From NCBI RefSeq assembly GCF_035989265.1, contig NZ_JAYKZX010000003.1, forward strand, positions 930,001 through 994,000: DNA of 64,000 nt, read 5' to 3'. The DNA is from Sphingobium sp. HWE2-09. Its GTDB lineage: Bacteria > Pseudomonadota > Alphaproteobacteria > Sphingomonadales > Sphingomonadaceae. The position numbers and the translations under genes were made by a program. The notes under the pieces were generated by a model. It was not told the origin of the DNA and did not search any database. It saw only the letters and a program-made list of their open reading frames with translations. Each line of letters starts with the position of its first letter. The first letter of the stretch is position 1. Of this stretch, positions 45,722 to 53,152 are shown one piece after another.

Positions 45722-45988
45722 ATGGCCAGAATAGTATGTGATGACATTCAAAAACTTGAGGATGATCTTGTTAAGAAATGTCCACATTGTGAAGAAGAAA
45801 TACGTTGGTTTATGTTTGCATTGACCGAGGTAGTGAGTCTTCACGATCATCAATTTGACGAATATGGGTTCAATCCCGTTAAACTTGACGAAAGGAGAAG
45901 GCTTTATGTATGCTCTTTTTCATGTGGCGGAGAAGCCGTCTTTGATTGGAAAAATGCCGAAGTTAATGATCTTGATGTCATTTGTTAG
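45722..45988 (+). CDS. Small zinc-ribbon protein, AT-rich cassette
   Basis: 88 residues, acidic. CPHC near residue 20 and CSFSCG near residue 66 form a likely four-cysteine zinc site separated by about 45 residues (with HDHQF between). No known family. It is the middle gene of the three-gene cassette. Confidence 0.6.
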   Translation: MARIVCDDIQKLEDDLVKKCPHCEEEIRWFMFALTEVVSLHDHQFDEYGFNPVKLDERRRLYVCSFSCGGEAVFDWKNAEVNDLDVIC

Positions 45989-46002
45989 GCTGAAGGGTTA
46001 AA

Positions 46003-46341
46003 ATGGTTGCCGAAGCAATTGACGCGCGAGGAGATACGGAAGTGCATTTCCGGAGCGGACTAAGATATCGATCTTTAGGAAAGTTCTTTGAGGCAGCGTT
46101 AAACAGGCGCGATCTCTCTTTAGAAGAGGTATCGCATAAAACTGGCTTGAGCGAAGATGTTCTGCGTCAACTAATTCAAGACGAAAGAAAATTTGATTCC
46201 GGCGTAGTAAAAAAACTAAGGCCACTTTTTCCTACGACTTATAGATCATTCTCCAAATGGCAGGATGACATTGATAAGATGAATTCAGCCAAGATATCTA
46301 GCATGTCAAAAATCGGAAGCCCTCGGCGTAAATTTGGCTGA
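46003..46341 (+). CDS. Helix-turn-helix protein, AT-rich cassette
   Basis: 112 residues. The centre reads FFEAALNRRDLSLEEVSHKTGLSEDVLRQLIQDERKFDSGVVKKLRPLF, an XRE-like helix-turn-helix. The rest is short and basic at the end (KIGSPRRKFG). As last gene of the cassette it probably regulates the membrane and zinc-ribbon genes. It could also be an antitoxin-like partner. Confidence 0.6.
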   Translation: MVAEAIDARGDTEVHFRSGLRYRSLGKFFEAALNRRDLSLEEVSHKTGLSEDVLRQLIQDERKFDSGVVKKLRPLFPTTYRSFSKWQDDIDKMNSAKISSMSKIGSPRRKFG

Positions 46342-46360
46342 TGGACGCCAATGTTTCAAA

Positions 46361-46927
46361 TTAGTTTTTGCCCAGATGCCTAAATAGAGTTGCACGACCT
46401 ACGCCATAGCGCGCCGCCAAGGCGTCGGCCTTAATCTGGCTTCCCTGCATTAACTGCCTTGCCTCCACGATCTGTGCCGCCGTCATCTTCGGCCTACCGC
46501 CAAGGTGGACGCCGCGTTGGCGGGCGGCTTCGAGGCCAGCGCGGGTCCGCTGGGAAATCATCCGCCGCTCGATATGGGCGAAGAGGGCGAGGATAGTGCT
46601 GTAAAGTTCTCCGGCTTCCGTCCCGGTGTCGAAATTCTCAGTAAGGCTGACGAGGCTTGCGCCTCGGTGGTGGAGGTCGGCCATGATCGACATGACATGG
46701 GGGATAGACCTGCCAAGGCGGTCCAGCTTCCACACTACCAGCTTTTCGCCCTGGCCGATTGAGGCCAAGGCTAGGTCCAGACCTTCGCGGGAGACGGCAA
46801 CGCCCGTGATACTGTCCTCAAAGATCGGATCGCATCCGGCGGCTTGTAAGGCATTGATCTGTAAATCACTATTCTGGTCTGCCGTGCTGACGCGGGCGTA
46901 GCCTATCAGCCGGGTTTTCGTTTCCAT
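46361..46927 (-). CDS. Small serine recombinase (resolvase/invertase)
   Basis: 188 residues. The catalytic Ser is in YARVSTADQNSDLQ, the Arg motifs in WKLDRLGRS and RRMISQRTRAGLEAARQRG, and a C-terminal HTH in IKADALAARYGVGRATLFRHL. It is full length and resembles Tn3-type resolvases and Gin/Hin invertases. No transposase is adjacent. Eighteen bases upstream begins an inverted repeat pair (46945-47099), the geometry of an invertible segment, while resolvases would use direct repeats. Confidence 0.9.
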   Translation of the reverse strand: METKTRLIGYARVSTADQNSDLQINALQAAGCDPIFEDSITGVAVSREGLDLALASIGQGEKLVVWKLDRLGRSIPHVMSIMADLHHRGASLVSLTENFDTGTEAGELYSTILALFAHIERRMISQRTRAGLEAARQRGVHLGGRPKMTAAQIVEARQLMQGSQIKADALAARYGVGRATLFRHLGKN

Positions 46928-46944
46928 GTCCTGTGTCCGGCTGG

Positions 46945-47099
46945 AGTCTCATGAACCATCCTCAGTGAGACTGCCCATTTCGAGGCAAAGCCAAGATCAC
47001 CAAGGACGGCAAAACCGCCGTTTCCTTGGCTAAATATTTAACACAAGCCGTATCGGAATTGAAGAAAAAAGAGTATCGCCAAGGATGGTTCTTGAGACT
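46945..47099. repeat. Inverted repeat pair next to the resolvase gene
   Basis: AGTCTCATGAACCATCCT (46945-46962) is the reverse complement, with one mismatch, of AGGATGGTTCTTGAGACT (47082-47099). They enclose 119 bases. A second partial copy TGAGACT at 46966-46972 lies just inside the left arm. Candidate recombination site of the adjacent recombinase. Confidence 0.6.
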
Positions 47100-47133
47100 G
47101 TATAAAGTACAGAAGCCCGCCGATTTTGAATGA
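46969..47133 (+). pseudogene. 3' remnant of an unknown gene
   Basis: The frame after TGA 46966-46968 reads FRGKAKITKDGKTAVSLAKY and continues with a codon pattern typical of a gene to TGA 47131-47133, but has no start codon or ribosome site. It looks like the tail of a roughly 100-residue plasmid-type protein whose head was removed at the recombination site. The right inverted repeat lies inside it. Confidence 0.35.
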
Positions 47134-47175
47134 CTTGCCATCCGATGGGGTGGCGTCTTTCGGATGGGGCAAAAA

Positions 47176-47832
47176 ATGAGCAATAACGGTCTTCTTAAAT
47201 CGGCATTCATGGCTTCCATGCTTGCAACTGCTTGCATATCAACGTCAGCATTAGCGCTTGAAGCAAAGCAATGTCTTCCAATGGCTGAGATGAATGCCGC
47301 TTTAAAAGCCGAGGGTCAGCGCACGATGATCATCGGTGATCGCGTTTATGTGGACAGCCCGACCGATGACATCATGGACGCGCGTTTCAACCGCTTCGTT
47401 AATACCGTCACATCGAACGCGGATGGCTCCTTGGGCTATCAGCTTGAAGGCGACAAACCTCGCGCCCAGTCATCAAATAAGGTTTGCGTAGGGGCAAAGC
47501 TTACCAACGTCCAATTGCTCGATGCGCGTAAGCCGGGAATTAACAAAGCCGCTCTGCTGGGTGGAGCGTTCAACGAGGTCATCATCAACAGCGAGAAAAA
47601 CGGTACGCGGCCTATGGTTGTCGCTGATAGCGTCCATTCTGATGCCAACGGTTCAGACCGTATGGGCCTTCCCGTCGTTATCTTGGGTAATATGGAGATG
47701 AGATATGGTGGCGTGGTTTCACGTCAGCCGGATGGCCGACCTATCAACATGCTTCGTATGACCAGCTTGGATTATACTGCCGCTGGCCTCGCGCGCCTGA
47801 ATCCGCAAGTGGCGATGGTTTCCCCGAAATAG
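47176..47832 (+). CDS. Hypothetical exported protein
   Basis: 218 residues with a signal peptide (LLKSAFMASMLATACISTSALA). The mature domain is beta-rich with no known family: an early Cys (KQCLPMAEMNAAL) and a second Cys (NKVCVGAKL) could form a disulfide. GGGG ahead of ATG 47176 suits it better than the ATG at 47164. A surface or periplasmic role is all that can be inferred. Confidence 0.65.
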   Translation: MSNNGLLKSAFMASMLATACISTSALALEAKQCLPMAEMNAALKAEGQRTMIIGDRVYVDSPTDDIMDARFNRFVNTVTSNADGSLGYQLEGDKPRAQSSNKVCVGAKLTNVQLLDARKPGINKAALLGGAFNEVIINSEKNGTRPMVVADSVHSDANGSDRMGLPVVILGNMEMRYGGVVSRQPDGRPINMLRMTSLDYTAAGLARLNPQVAMVSPK

Positions 47833-47839
47833 AAAATAT

Positions 47840-48781
47840 CTAAACGTCAAATCCGCCACCCGGTGAAGTAGGTGCAGGTCCGGAAGGCGGCGTTAAGGCT
47901 GCAATCTGCTTCGGCGCGTCCAAAGGTTGTTCTGCAGCCAAAGCAGCTTTGTGATGTTCTCTCAAATTGAGGTCTGACGCTATCGCCGGACCGTCAAGCG
48001 TAGAAGCAAAGGAATTTAGAGCCGACGTTTCAATGGATGCGTTTCCCATACCTTGCGATAAGATATCTGCACGAGCTTCCGTTGACATCGGCGTATCGGA
48101 TTTTGCTACTTCAGCGTTCAGTTCTACCTTTTGGCCATTCATCTTCGCGTCGGTTTCGTACTGTTTCGCTTCCTTCAAATCTCTTTCAAGCTCGGTTCTC
48201 AGTGCCGGATCGGCATCGAGCTTGGCATCCAATGCTTTCATCTCGTCCGTCCACTGGTTCGGCGGCAAGCTCTGCATCTTGGCTAGAAGGGACATCTGAT
48301 CGACCATCTCGGTAGCCTTGGCTTCCGTTTTTCCTTCTTTCTTCAGCTTTTCCATCAGCCATTTGCGAAGAGGGGTGTCGCCTTTCAACTGGTCGGCAAA
48401 CTCACCCCATTCTTCCCCAGTCATTTCGATCCCGGCGTAGGAGTGCCTCGCCTGCGCCCATTCCTCTCGTTGACGCTCCTGCTCATGGATGTGATCGATG
48501 GCGTCCGCGAAATCTTCGAACCATTCGGCGGATTCTTCTTTTTCCTTTTGAGCCATTTCCTCTCGGGTAAGTTGGCTTAGTGAACCAACCCCGTTACCGA
48601 TAGTCCATTCTGATGTGCCGGGAATGCGTTGCGCGAAATTCGCTTTTGCTTGGACCGCTTCCTGAAAAGATGCAGAGCCGCCGATAGGGGCGTCCTGATA
48701 GAATAAGATTTGCTCCGCTTGAGCCATATCCGGTTGGGGCAGCTTATCTTCACTTTCATTGTCTTTAGCGTGGTCGCTCAT
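47840..48781 (-). CDS. Hypothetical charged coiled-coil protein
   Basis: 313 residues, very rich in Glu, Gln, Lys and Ala (EEMAQKEKEESAEWFEDFADAI, ERDLKEAKQYETDAKMNGQ), without Cys, membrane segments or known domain. Pro/Gly-rich end (PPSGPAPTSPGGG). Likely an extended helical protein. It converges on the exported protein gene with seven bases between. Confidence 0.6.
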   Translation of the reverse strand: MSDHAKDNESEDKLPQPDMAQAEQILFYQDAPIGGSASFQEAVQAKANFAQRIPGTSEWTIGNGVGSLSQLTREEMAQKEKEESAEWFEDFADAIDHIHEQERQREEWAQARHSYAGIEMTGEEWGEFADQLKGDTPLRKWLMEKLKKEGKTEAKATEMVDQMSLLAKMQSLPPNQWTDEMKALDAKLDADPALRTELERDLKEAKQYETDAKMNGQKVELNAEVAKSDTPMSTEARADILSQGMGNASIETSALNSFASTLDGPAIASDLNLREHHKAALAAEQPLDAPKQIAALTPPSGPAPTSPGGGFDV

Positions 48782-48966
48782 TGGTCAGATAATAATCGAA
48801 CATTATTAATGACAGTTATGTAAATGATAAAATGCAGATAAAATTCGTCTCAATTTTTATCTAACTGTAATTTGGCGCTGTCTTATATATTGGGCTGTCG
48901 CGGCGGGGAGCCATCATCCCCCTTTGAGATTTTCTCGTCGCGGCACCCTAGCAGGTAAACATTTTT

Positions 48967-48985
48967 AGATACACATTGTGTATCT
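48967..48985. promoter_or_regulatory. Palindromic operator of the toxin-antitoxin operon
   Basis: AGATACACATTGTGTATCT is a perfect 19-base palindrome 33 bases before the antitoxin ATG (49018). RHH antitoxins of the TacA type bind such sites to autorepress. The whole interval 48782-49017 is AT-rich and holds no gene. Confidence 0.8.
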
Positions 48986-49017
48986 TGCTGTGATATGATG
49001 ATGGAAAGGAAACGACC

Positions 49018-49308
49018 ATGCCAGCACCGCAAGCCGCAGATACACATGTCAAAGCCGTCAATCTCAAAATGCGGGAGGATACTCGCGCTCTAATCGATCG
49101 TGCAGCCCAGATGCAGGGGCGTTCGCGAACGGATTTTATGATCGAGGCTTCGCGCCGCGCAGCGGAAGACGCTATTCTGGATCAGACCGTGATTTCCGTC
49201 GATGCCGATACATATGGTCGTTTTCTTGCAATGCTCGACGCGCCGCCGCAACCAAATGAAAGGTTGCGTAAGACTATGCAGACCAAGGCACCTTGGGAAC
49301 CCCAGTGA
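49018..49308 (+). CDS. tacA: TacA-like antitoxin (DUF1778, ribbon-helix-helix)
   Basis: 96 residues. The RHH fold is seen in KAVNLKMREDTRALIDRAAQMQGRSRTDFMIEASRRAAEDAI, followed by the toxin-binding tail (DADTYGRFLAMLDAPP). It neutralises the acetyltransferase toxin encoded next, by wrapping the C-terminal tail around it, and represses the operon. GGAAAGGAAA precedes the ATG. GTGA overlap with the toxin gene. Confidence 0.88.
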   Translation: MPAPQAADTHVKAVNLKMREDTRALIDRAAQMQGRSRTDFMIEASRRAAEDAILDQTVISVDADTYGRFLAMLDAPPQPNERLRKTMQTKAPWEPQ

Positions 49309-49796
49309 GTTTTGCTGCGCCCACGCCGCTTGCGGATCATCATAATCTCGACAATTTCGACTCAGGTGTGGCTTCGCTTGATGAATGGTTGCGCCGACGC
49401 GCTCGCGCCAATCAGGCCGCAGGGGCAAGCCGCACGTTCGTCATCTGCGAAGGCGATGATGTGGCGGGGTATTACGCGCTGTCGTCCGGCTCGATCAGTA
49501 CGATCGAAGCCAGCGGCAGGATGCGGCGGAATATGCCTGAACCTATCCCGGTAGTGGTTCTCGGTCGCCTCGCTATTGGCAAAGGCTACCAAGGCCAAGG
49601 AATAGGTCGCGCCATGGTCCGTGACGCAGCCAAACGGGTGATCGCCGCAGGCGATGAAATCGGCATACGCGGCATTGTCGTCCATGCGATCAGCGAGGAA
49701 GCCAAATCCTTCTATCTGGCGATTGGGTTTCTGCAATCACCGACCGCCGATATGACATTGATGATCCCGATTTCAGATTTGAAAGCCGCGCTGTGA
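49305..49796 (+). CDS. tacT: TacT-like GNAT toxin (aminoacyl-tRNA acetyltransferase)
   Basis: 163 residues. GNAT family: opening LADHHNLDNFDSGVASLDEWLRRRA, the acetyl-CoA loop in GYQGQGIGRAMVRDA, and the usual catalytic Tyr in AKSFYLAIGF. TacT toxins acetylate the amino group of charged tRNAs and stop translation. I use the GTG at 49305 inside the antitoxin stop; the ATG at 49293 also exists. The pair is intact and probably stabilises unit A. Confidence 0.88.
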   Translation: MSFAAPTPLADHHNLDNFDSGVASLDEWLRRRARANQAAGASRTFVICEGDDVAGYYALSSGSISTIEASGRMRRNMPEPIPVVVLGRLAIGKGYQGQGIGRAMVRDAAKRVIAAGDEIGIRGIVVHAISEEAKSFYLAIGFLQSPTADMTLMIPISDLKAAL

Positions 49797-49800
49797 TTGC

Positions 49801-50370
49801 ATGAAGCCAAGCGTTCACGGCACGACGGTTCCCATTACCAAGGCCATACGGCAAAAGCTTCGCGCGGAAATCAAGCGTACGGGTGTTACGGCCATGATGC
49901 TACTAAAGGAAGCGCCGGATTTGCCGGATGGATTGACTGTCGCGCATGTGAACCGCTGGATCGGCGGGGTTATCGACGCAGCACGAGCGCGGCATATCGA
50001 CTATGTAATGAGCAGATGGGCAAGTCTGCCAGATAATGCCGGGCGCGTGTCGTCCAATGGCTCTCCGCTACCCAAGCGCGGCAAGCGCTTTGCGGACAGT
50101 GCAAAACGTATCGAGGTAACAGCGGAAATGTCGAGGTTGCTACGATCAGAACTTGCTCGGACGGGCATCGATCATGCCACCCTGCTTGATGGCATGAGCC
50201 ACGTTCCTGAAGGTCTGAACGCCCGTATCATCGCGGGTTGGCTATATCGACAGGCTGCGACGACCAACGAAATTTACTGGGCGTTTGTGATGACGTGGCT
50301 CGGGGCCGCGCCGGATTTATCTGCTCCGCTGTCGGTTCCACTACGCAAGCCGCGCAAAATACACCTATAA
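49801..50370 (+). CDS. Hypothetical protein with an internal duplication
   Basis: 189 residues. Two similar 45-residue blocks are present: ITKAIRQKLRAEIKRTGVTA...LPDGLTVAHVNRWIGG and VTAEMSRLLRSELARTGIDH...VPEGLNARIIAGWLYR. Each looks like a helix-turn-helix-type DNA-binding unit, so the protein may be a covalent dimer. The linker is basic (PKRGKRFADSAKR). It begins four bases after the toxin stop and is likely co-transcribed with tacAT as a third gene. Confidence 0.65.
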   Translation: MKPSVHGTTVPITKAIRQKLRAEIKRTGVTAMMLLKEAPDLPDGLTVAHVNRWIGGVIDAARARHIDYVMSRWASLPDNAGRVSSNGSPLPKRGKRFADSAKRIEVTAEMSRLLRSELARTGIDHATLLDGMSHVPEGLNARIIAGWLYRQAATTNEIYWAFVMTWLGAAPDLSAPLSVPLRKPRKIHL

Positions 50371-50381
50371 AATTATCGTGA

Positions 50382-50741
50382 TCAGAAGCTGAATTCGTGC
50401 TTTGTAAAATCATAGGAAACGCCATTGTACATGACCTTGAAAAGCGCTTCTTTGGCCCTTTGATTTCCGCAAGCCGCTGCGTGATCGAAAGCGGTGCGTA
50501 AATTGGCGTCTCGTGCCCAAGGATCAAATATCGCATTCTCACATGCATATTCTACAAATTGATAGCTATTTTCGATGCAAGCAACATGCATGGGGGTCAT
50601 ATCCAAAAAGCTACTCTTTGCTTGATTCAACGACATACCGCCATCAATAAAAGTCTTTAATGAATCAACATCGTCATTTCTAGCTGCTTCAAATATATCA
50701 ATAATCATTGCTCGTTTTATCTTATGATAATCATCTGTCAT
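50382..50741 (-). CDS. Small ankyrin-repeat protein
   Basis: 119 residues with ankyrin-like helix pairs: DIFEAARNDDVDSLKTFIDGG, TPMHVACIENSYQFVEYAC and RTAFDHAAACGNQRAKEAL. Ankyrin proteins bind partner proteins. The start overlaps the end of the 50738 gene by four bases, so it is the second gene of a pair and may be its immunity or adaptor partner. AT-rich relative to the block. Confidence 0.75.
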   Translation of the reverse strand: MTDDYHKIKRAMIIDIFEAARNDDVDSLKTFIDGGMSLNQAKSSFLDMTPMHVACIENSYQFVEYACENAIFDPWARDANLRTAFDHAAACGNQRAKEALFKVMYNGVSYDFTKHEFSF

Positions 50742-51805
50742 AAGAAGTATCCCTTCACGGAATTTATTATTCTATTTGCTTCCTCCGTGTCACTAAAATA
50801 ATATCCCTCCATTTCCATAATGATACCACCTTTAGGCGTAAGAACATTAGATTTATCGTCAATTCTTTGTACAACCGCAATGTCAGTGGATTTATTGTTC
50901 GCCGTGCGATGTCTAGTGCTATTTTTAGTTGAATGTTTAAATAGGAATGGATCGACTGCTAACGGTGGGACTTTCAGTAAGAAACGGGCTTCGTGTTTCC
51001 CATCCACAGTATCGACTTCAATTTCTGCTACGCCATCTGCGAAACCATTTACTGGATCGCCACGATAAGCTGGCCGGAACAGTTTGACATTGAAGCGGGC
51101 GTGATAGCAGGAATCTTCCTCTTGTGTCCAAGTATCAATACTTTGAGGTATCAAGAAGCCTTCATAAATAGAAGAAGAGCTAATTTCACTGCGAGAAAAA
51201 TGAGTGTTGAATCTATGATAGGCAAATAATATTTTCCGAACACCCCAATTATCTCGAACGAAATGAACTGAGGAACTGCCTAGAAGGCTTCCTTTGATCA
51301 TGCCTTTTGATACAAAGGTATCTGGTAAGATCCTGTAAAAATCATCCAGATATATGCTATCTAACCCTTCAAATTTGTATTTGGAATAAATCATAAGAAG
51401 AGCTTTATGTACAAAGTCTTCTCGGGCTTCGCTTATTTTGCTACGAAATTTTGCTAAATGGCCATCTTTTTCCATTTGCACGATATACAGATTTACAAAT
51501 CTAAACTTTGCATCTGTCGGGGTTGATCCGTCATACCAATCTTGCAAATTCTGACCTGAGAGATTGCGATCTCTTTTTTTCAGTTCGCTCCCGTCGTACG
51601 TATCAAAGGCCTCCATGATGATGTCTCGGATCGTTCCCCAACCTATATCGCGAGATGGCACAGTCTTCTGAATCTCAGCCCGCCGTAGTGTCAGTATTTC
51701 TAGACAGACCGATTTCCATTCAGCCGGAAACGCCTGAATAGGAGGGTATGGCGGCTTCAAGGCGGAATCTTGAGCATTCAAGGCGGGGTCTTTTGGCATC
51801 GTCAC
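50738..51805 (-). CDS. Hypothetical protein paired with an ankyrin protein
   Basis: 355 residues, AT-rich, soluble. The N-terminal half is helical (WKSVCLEILTLRRAEIQK, NLQDWYDG); the C-terminal half is beta-rich (CYHARFNVKLFRPAYRG, AEIEVDTVDGKHEARFLLKVPPL), ending in KGGIIMEMEGYYF. I recognise no family. Coupled to the ankyrin gene. The composition unlike its neighbours points to separate acquisition. Confidence 0.65.
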   Translation of the reverse strand: MTMPKDPALNAQDSALKPPYPPIQAFPAEWKSVCLEILTLRRAEIQKTVPSRDIGWGTIRDIIMEAFDTYDGSELKKRDRNLSGQNLQDWYDGSTPTDAKFRFVNLYIVQMEKDGHLAKFRSKISEAREDFVHKALLMIYSKYKFEGLDSIYLDDFYRILPDTFVSKGMIKGSLLGSSSVHFVRDNWGVRKILFAYHRFNTHFSRSEISSSSIYEGFLIPQSIDTWTQEEDSCYHARFNVKLFRPAYRGDPVNGFADGVAEIEVDTVDGKHEARFLLKVPPLAVDPFLFKHSTKNSTRHRTANNKSTDIAVVQRIDDKSNVLTPKGGIIMEMEGYYFSDTEEANRIINSVKGYFL

Positions 51806-51881
51806 CGTAAAAATTGCATCGTGTTCAAGGCGGTCACACCGCTGAGCTGGCCAGCTCTAACTTTTAGAAAAGGTTAGAGCA

Positions 51882-52295
51882 ATGAACGACATTTTTTCAT
51901 ACGAACGCCCGCATACTATCGGGCCTGACTTTCGTTTCGCATGTCCACGTATCATAACGGTGGAGGAGCGCGAGCGGCTATTAAGCCTAGATTTTATTGA
52001 AGGTCTAGCGCTTAGAATAACCGCGTTGAACCTCTCCCGTATCAGGACAACCGATTGGCTGGCGGACAAAATATACGGGTTTAACGGCACGATCTACGGT
52101 TGGGACGGGAGGCCACTTTATATCGATCCCGATATTATAGATCGGTCTTACGGGCAGGATGAAACCTGCACATGGAATAGCGAGGTGAAAGTATTCGCCA
52201 GGCGCCCGCCGCTGCGGCGTCCGCGCCATTCGATGCTTTTGCGTCTGGCTCTTTGGGACGCCGCGATGAAGATGAACGGCACTCCCGTCCTGTGA
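51882..52295 (+). CDS. Hypothetical protein
   Basis: 137 residues, aromatic-rich (MNDIFSYERPHTIGPDFRFACPR, YGFNGTIYGWDGRPLYI), no domain recognised. A plausible AGGTTAGAG site precedes ATG 51882. It is divergent from the 50738 gene and closed by the terminator at 52307. Confidence 0.55.
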   Translation: MNDIFSYERPHTIGPDFRFACPRIITVEERERLLSLDFIEGLALRITALNLSRIRTTDWLADKIYGFNGTIYGWDGRPLYIDPDIIDRSYGQDETCTWNSEVKVFARRPPLRRPRHSMLLRLALWDAAMKMNGTPVL

Positions 52296-52306
52296 TGACA
52301 AGAATG

Positions 52307-52335
52307 TGAGCCGCTATCACCCCGATAGCGGCTCA
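52307..52335 (+). terminator. Twelve-base-pair hairpin terminator
   Basis: TGAGCCGCTATC (52307-52318) pairs perfectly with GATAGCGGCTCA (52324-52335) around ACCCC, followed by CAATTTT. It separates the 51882 gene from the transfer operon at 52378. Confidence 0.85.
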
Positions 52336-52377
52336 CAATTTTGACAGACGGCAATCTCCAGCCTGAAGGAGATTATC

Positions 52378-53151
52378 ATGTCGTACAAAGTCGATTACTC
52401 CGGCCAAGTAACAGAGCAGGTTATCGATGAAAGTGTCAGCGATTCTGCCCAGACCATCCGCTATGTGGAAGCCCCCCGGCGTGGTTTCGCATTTCCCAGC
52501 ATCCTCAAGACCACCGCCGTCTTTCTGGCGGGTGCTGCTGTCCTCTTCACGATGGAGACGGCTGCGCCGGAGGGCTATCGCCCCTCCACGTTCATAGGGA
52601 CATACGATGCTCGCATCACAGCCGCCGTCAAGGCAGCGGAGTTGCAGCAGCAAAGCCGCTTCGATGCGTGGGCCGCAAACGTGAAGCTGGCAGCGGATCA
52701 GCACGCAGAACAGTACAAGGCTGTGACGCAAGGCGTGCTGACCAACTACGCAGCGTCCTACGATCAGGCGAAGATTGCCACGCAGGCGGCTTACGAATTT
52801 CAGGGCCGCTATGCCTCAACGATCATGGGGCAGAAAACCCAGGAACAGGGCGCTGACATCGGCATCATCAATTTCATGCGCGGCTTCGGGCGCATCATGA
52901 ATGGCTTGGAAGCCGGAGCAGGTGACAATGCACTGGGCTATGCCGACGATCTCAGCGGCAAGCTTCAGGACGAGGTAACGGATGCGGCCCGGAAGGGTGC
53001 AGGTACTCCGGTCGTAGATTGGGCGCGTGGACTTGCAACGCCGGATGAAGTAGCGGCAAAGCTTGCCAGCATCCAGCCGCTTCGCCTTCCGCCGCCGCCG
53101 CCGATGGGCGAACAGCGGGTTACTATCGGAAACCCGTGGGGCGACCGCTAA
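52378..53151 (+). CDS. Hypothetical membrane protein of the transfer operon
   Basis: 257 residues. A basic segment and one membrane helix (SILKTTAVFLAGAAVLFTM, residues about 41-60) place the long C-terminal helical domain outside or inside the membrane as a single-pass protein. Pro-rich end (LRLPPPPPMGEQ). The gene ends one base before the coupling-protein gene, so it probably belongs to the same transfer function, perhaps docking the coupling protein. AAGGAG precedes its ATG. Confidence 0.7.
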   Translation: MSYKVDYSGQVTEQVIDESVSDSAQTIRYVEAPRRGFAFPSILKTTAVFLAGAAVLFTMETAAPEGYRPSTFIGTYDARITAAVKAAELQQQSRFDAWAANVKLAADQHAEQYKAVTQGVLTNYAASYDQAKIATQAAYEFQGRYASTIMGQKTQEQGADIGIINFMRGFGRIMNGLEAGAGDNALGYADDLSGKLQDEVTDAARKGAGTPVVDWARGLATPDEVAAKLASIQPLRLPPPPPMGEQRVTIGNPWGDR

Positions 53152-53152
53152 C

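Noticed and set aside
46962..47237. Minus-strand frame across the recombination site
   Set aside because: Antisense to the better supported 3' gene remnant and to the exported protein start.
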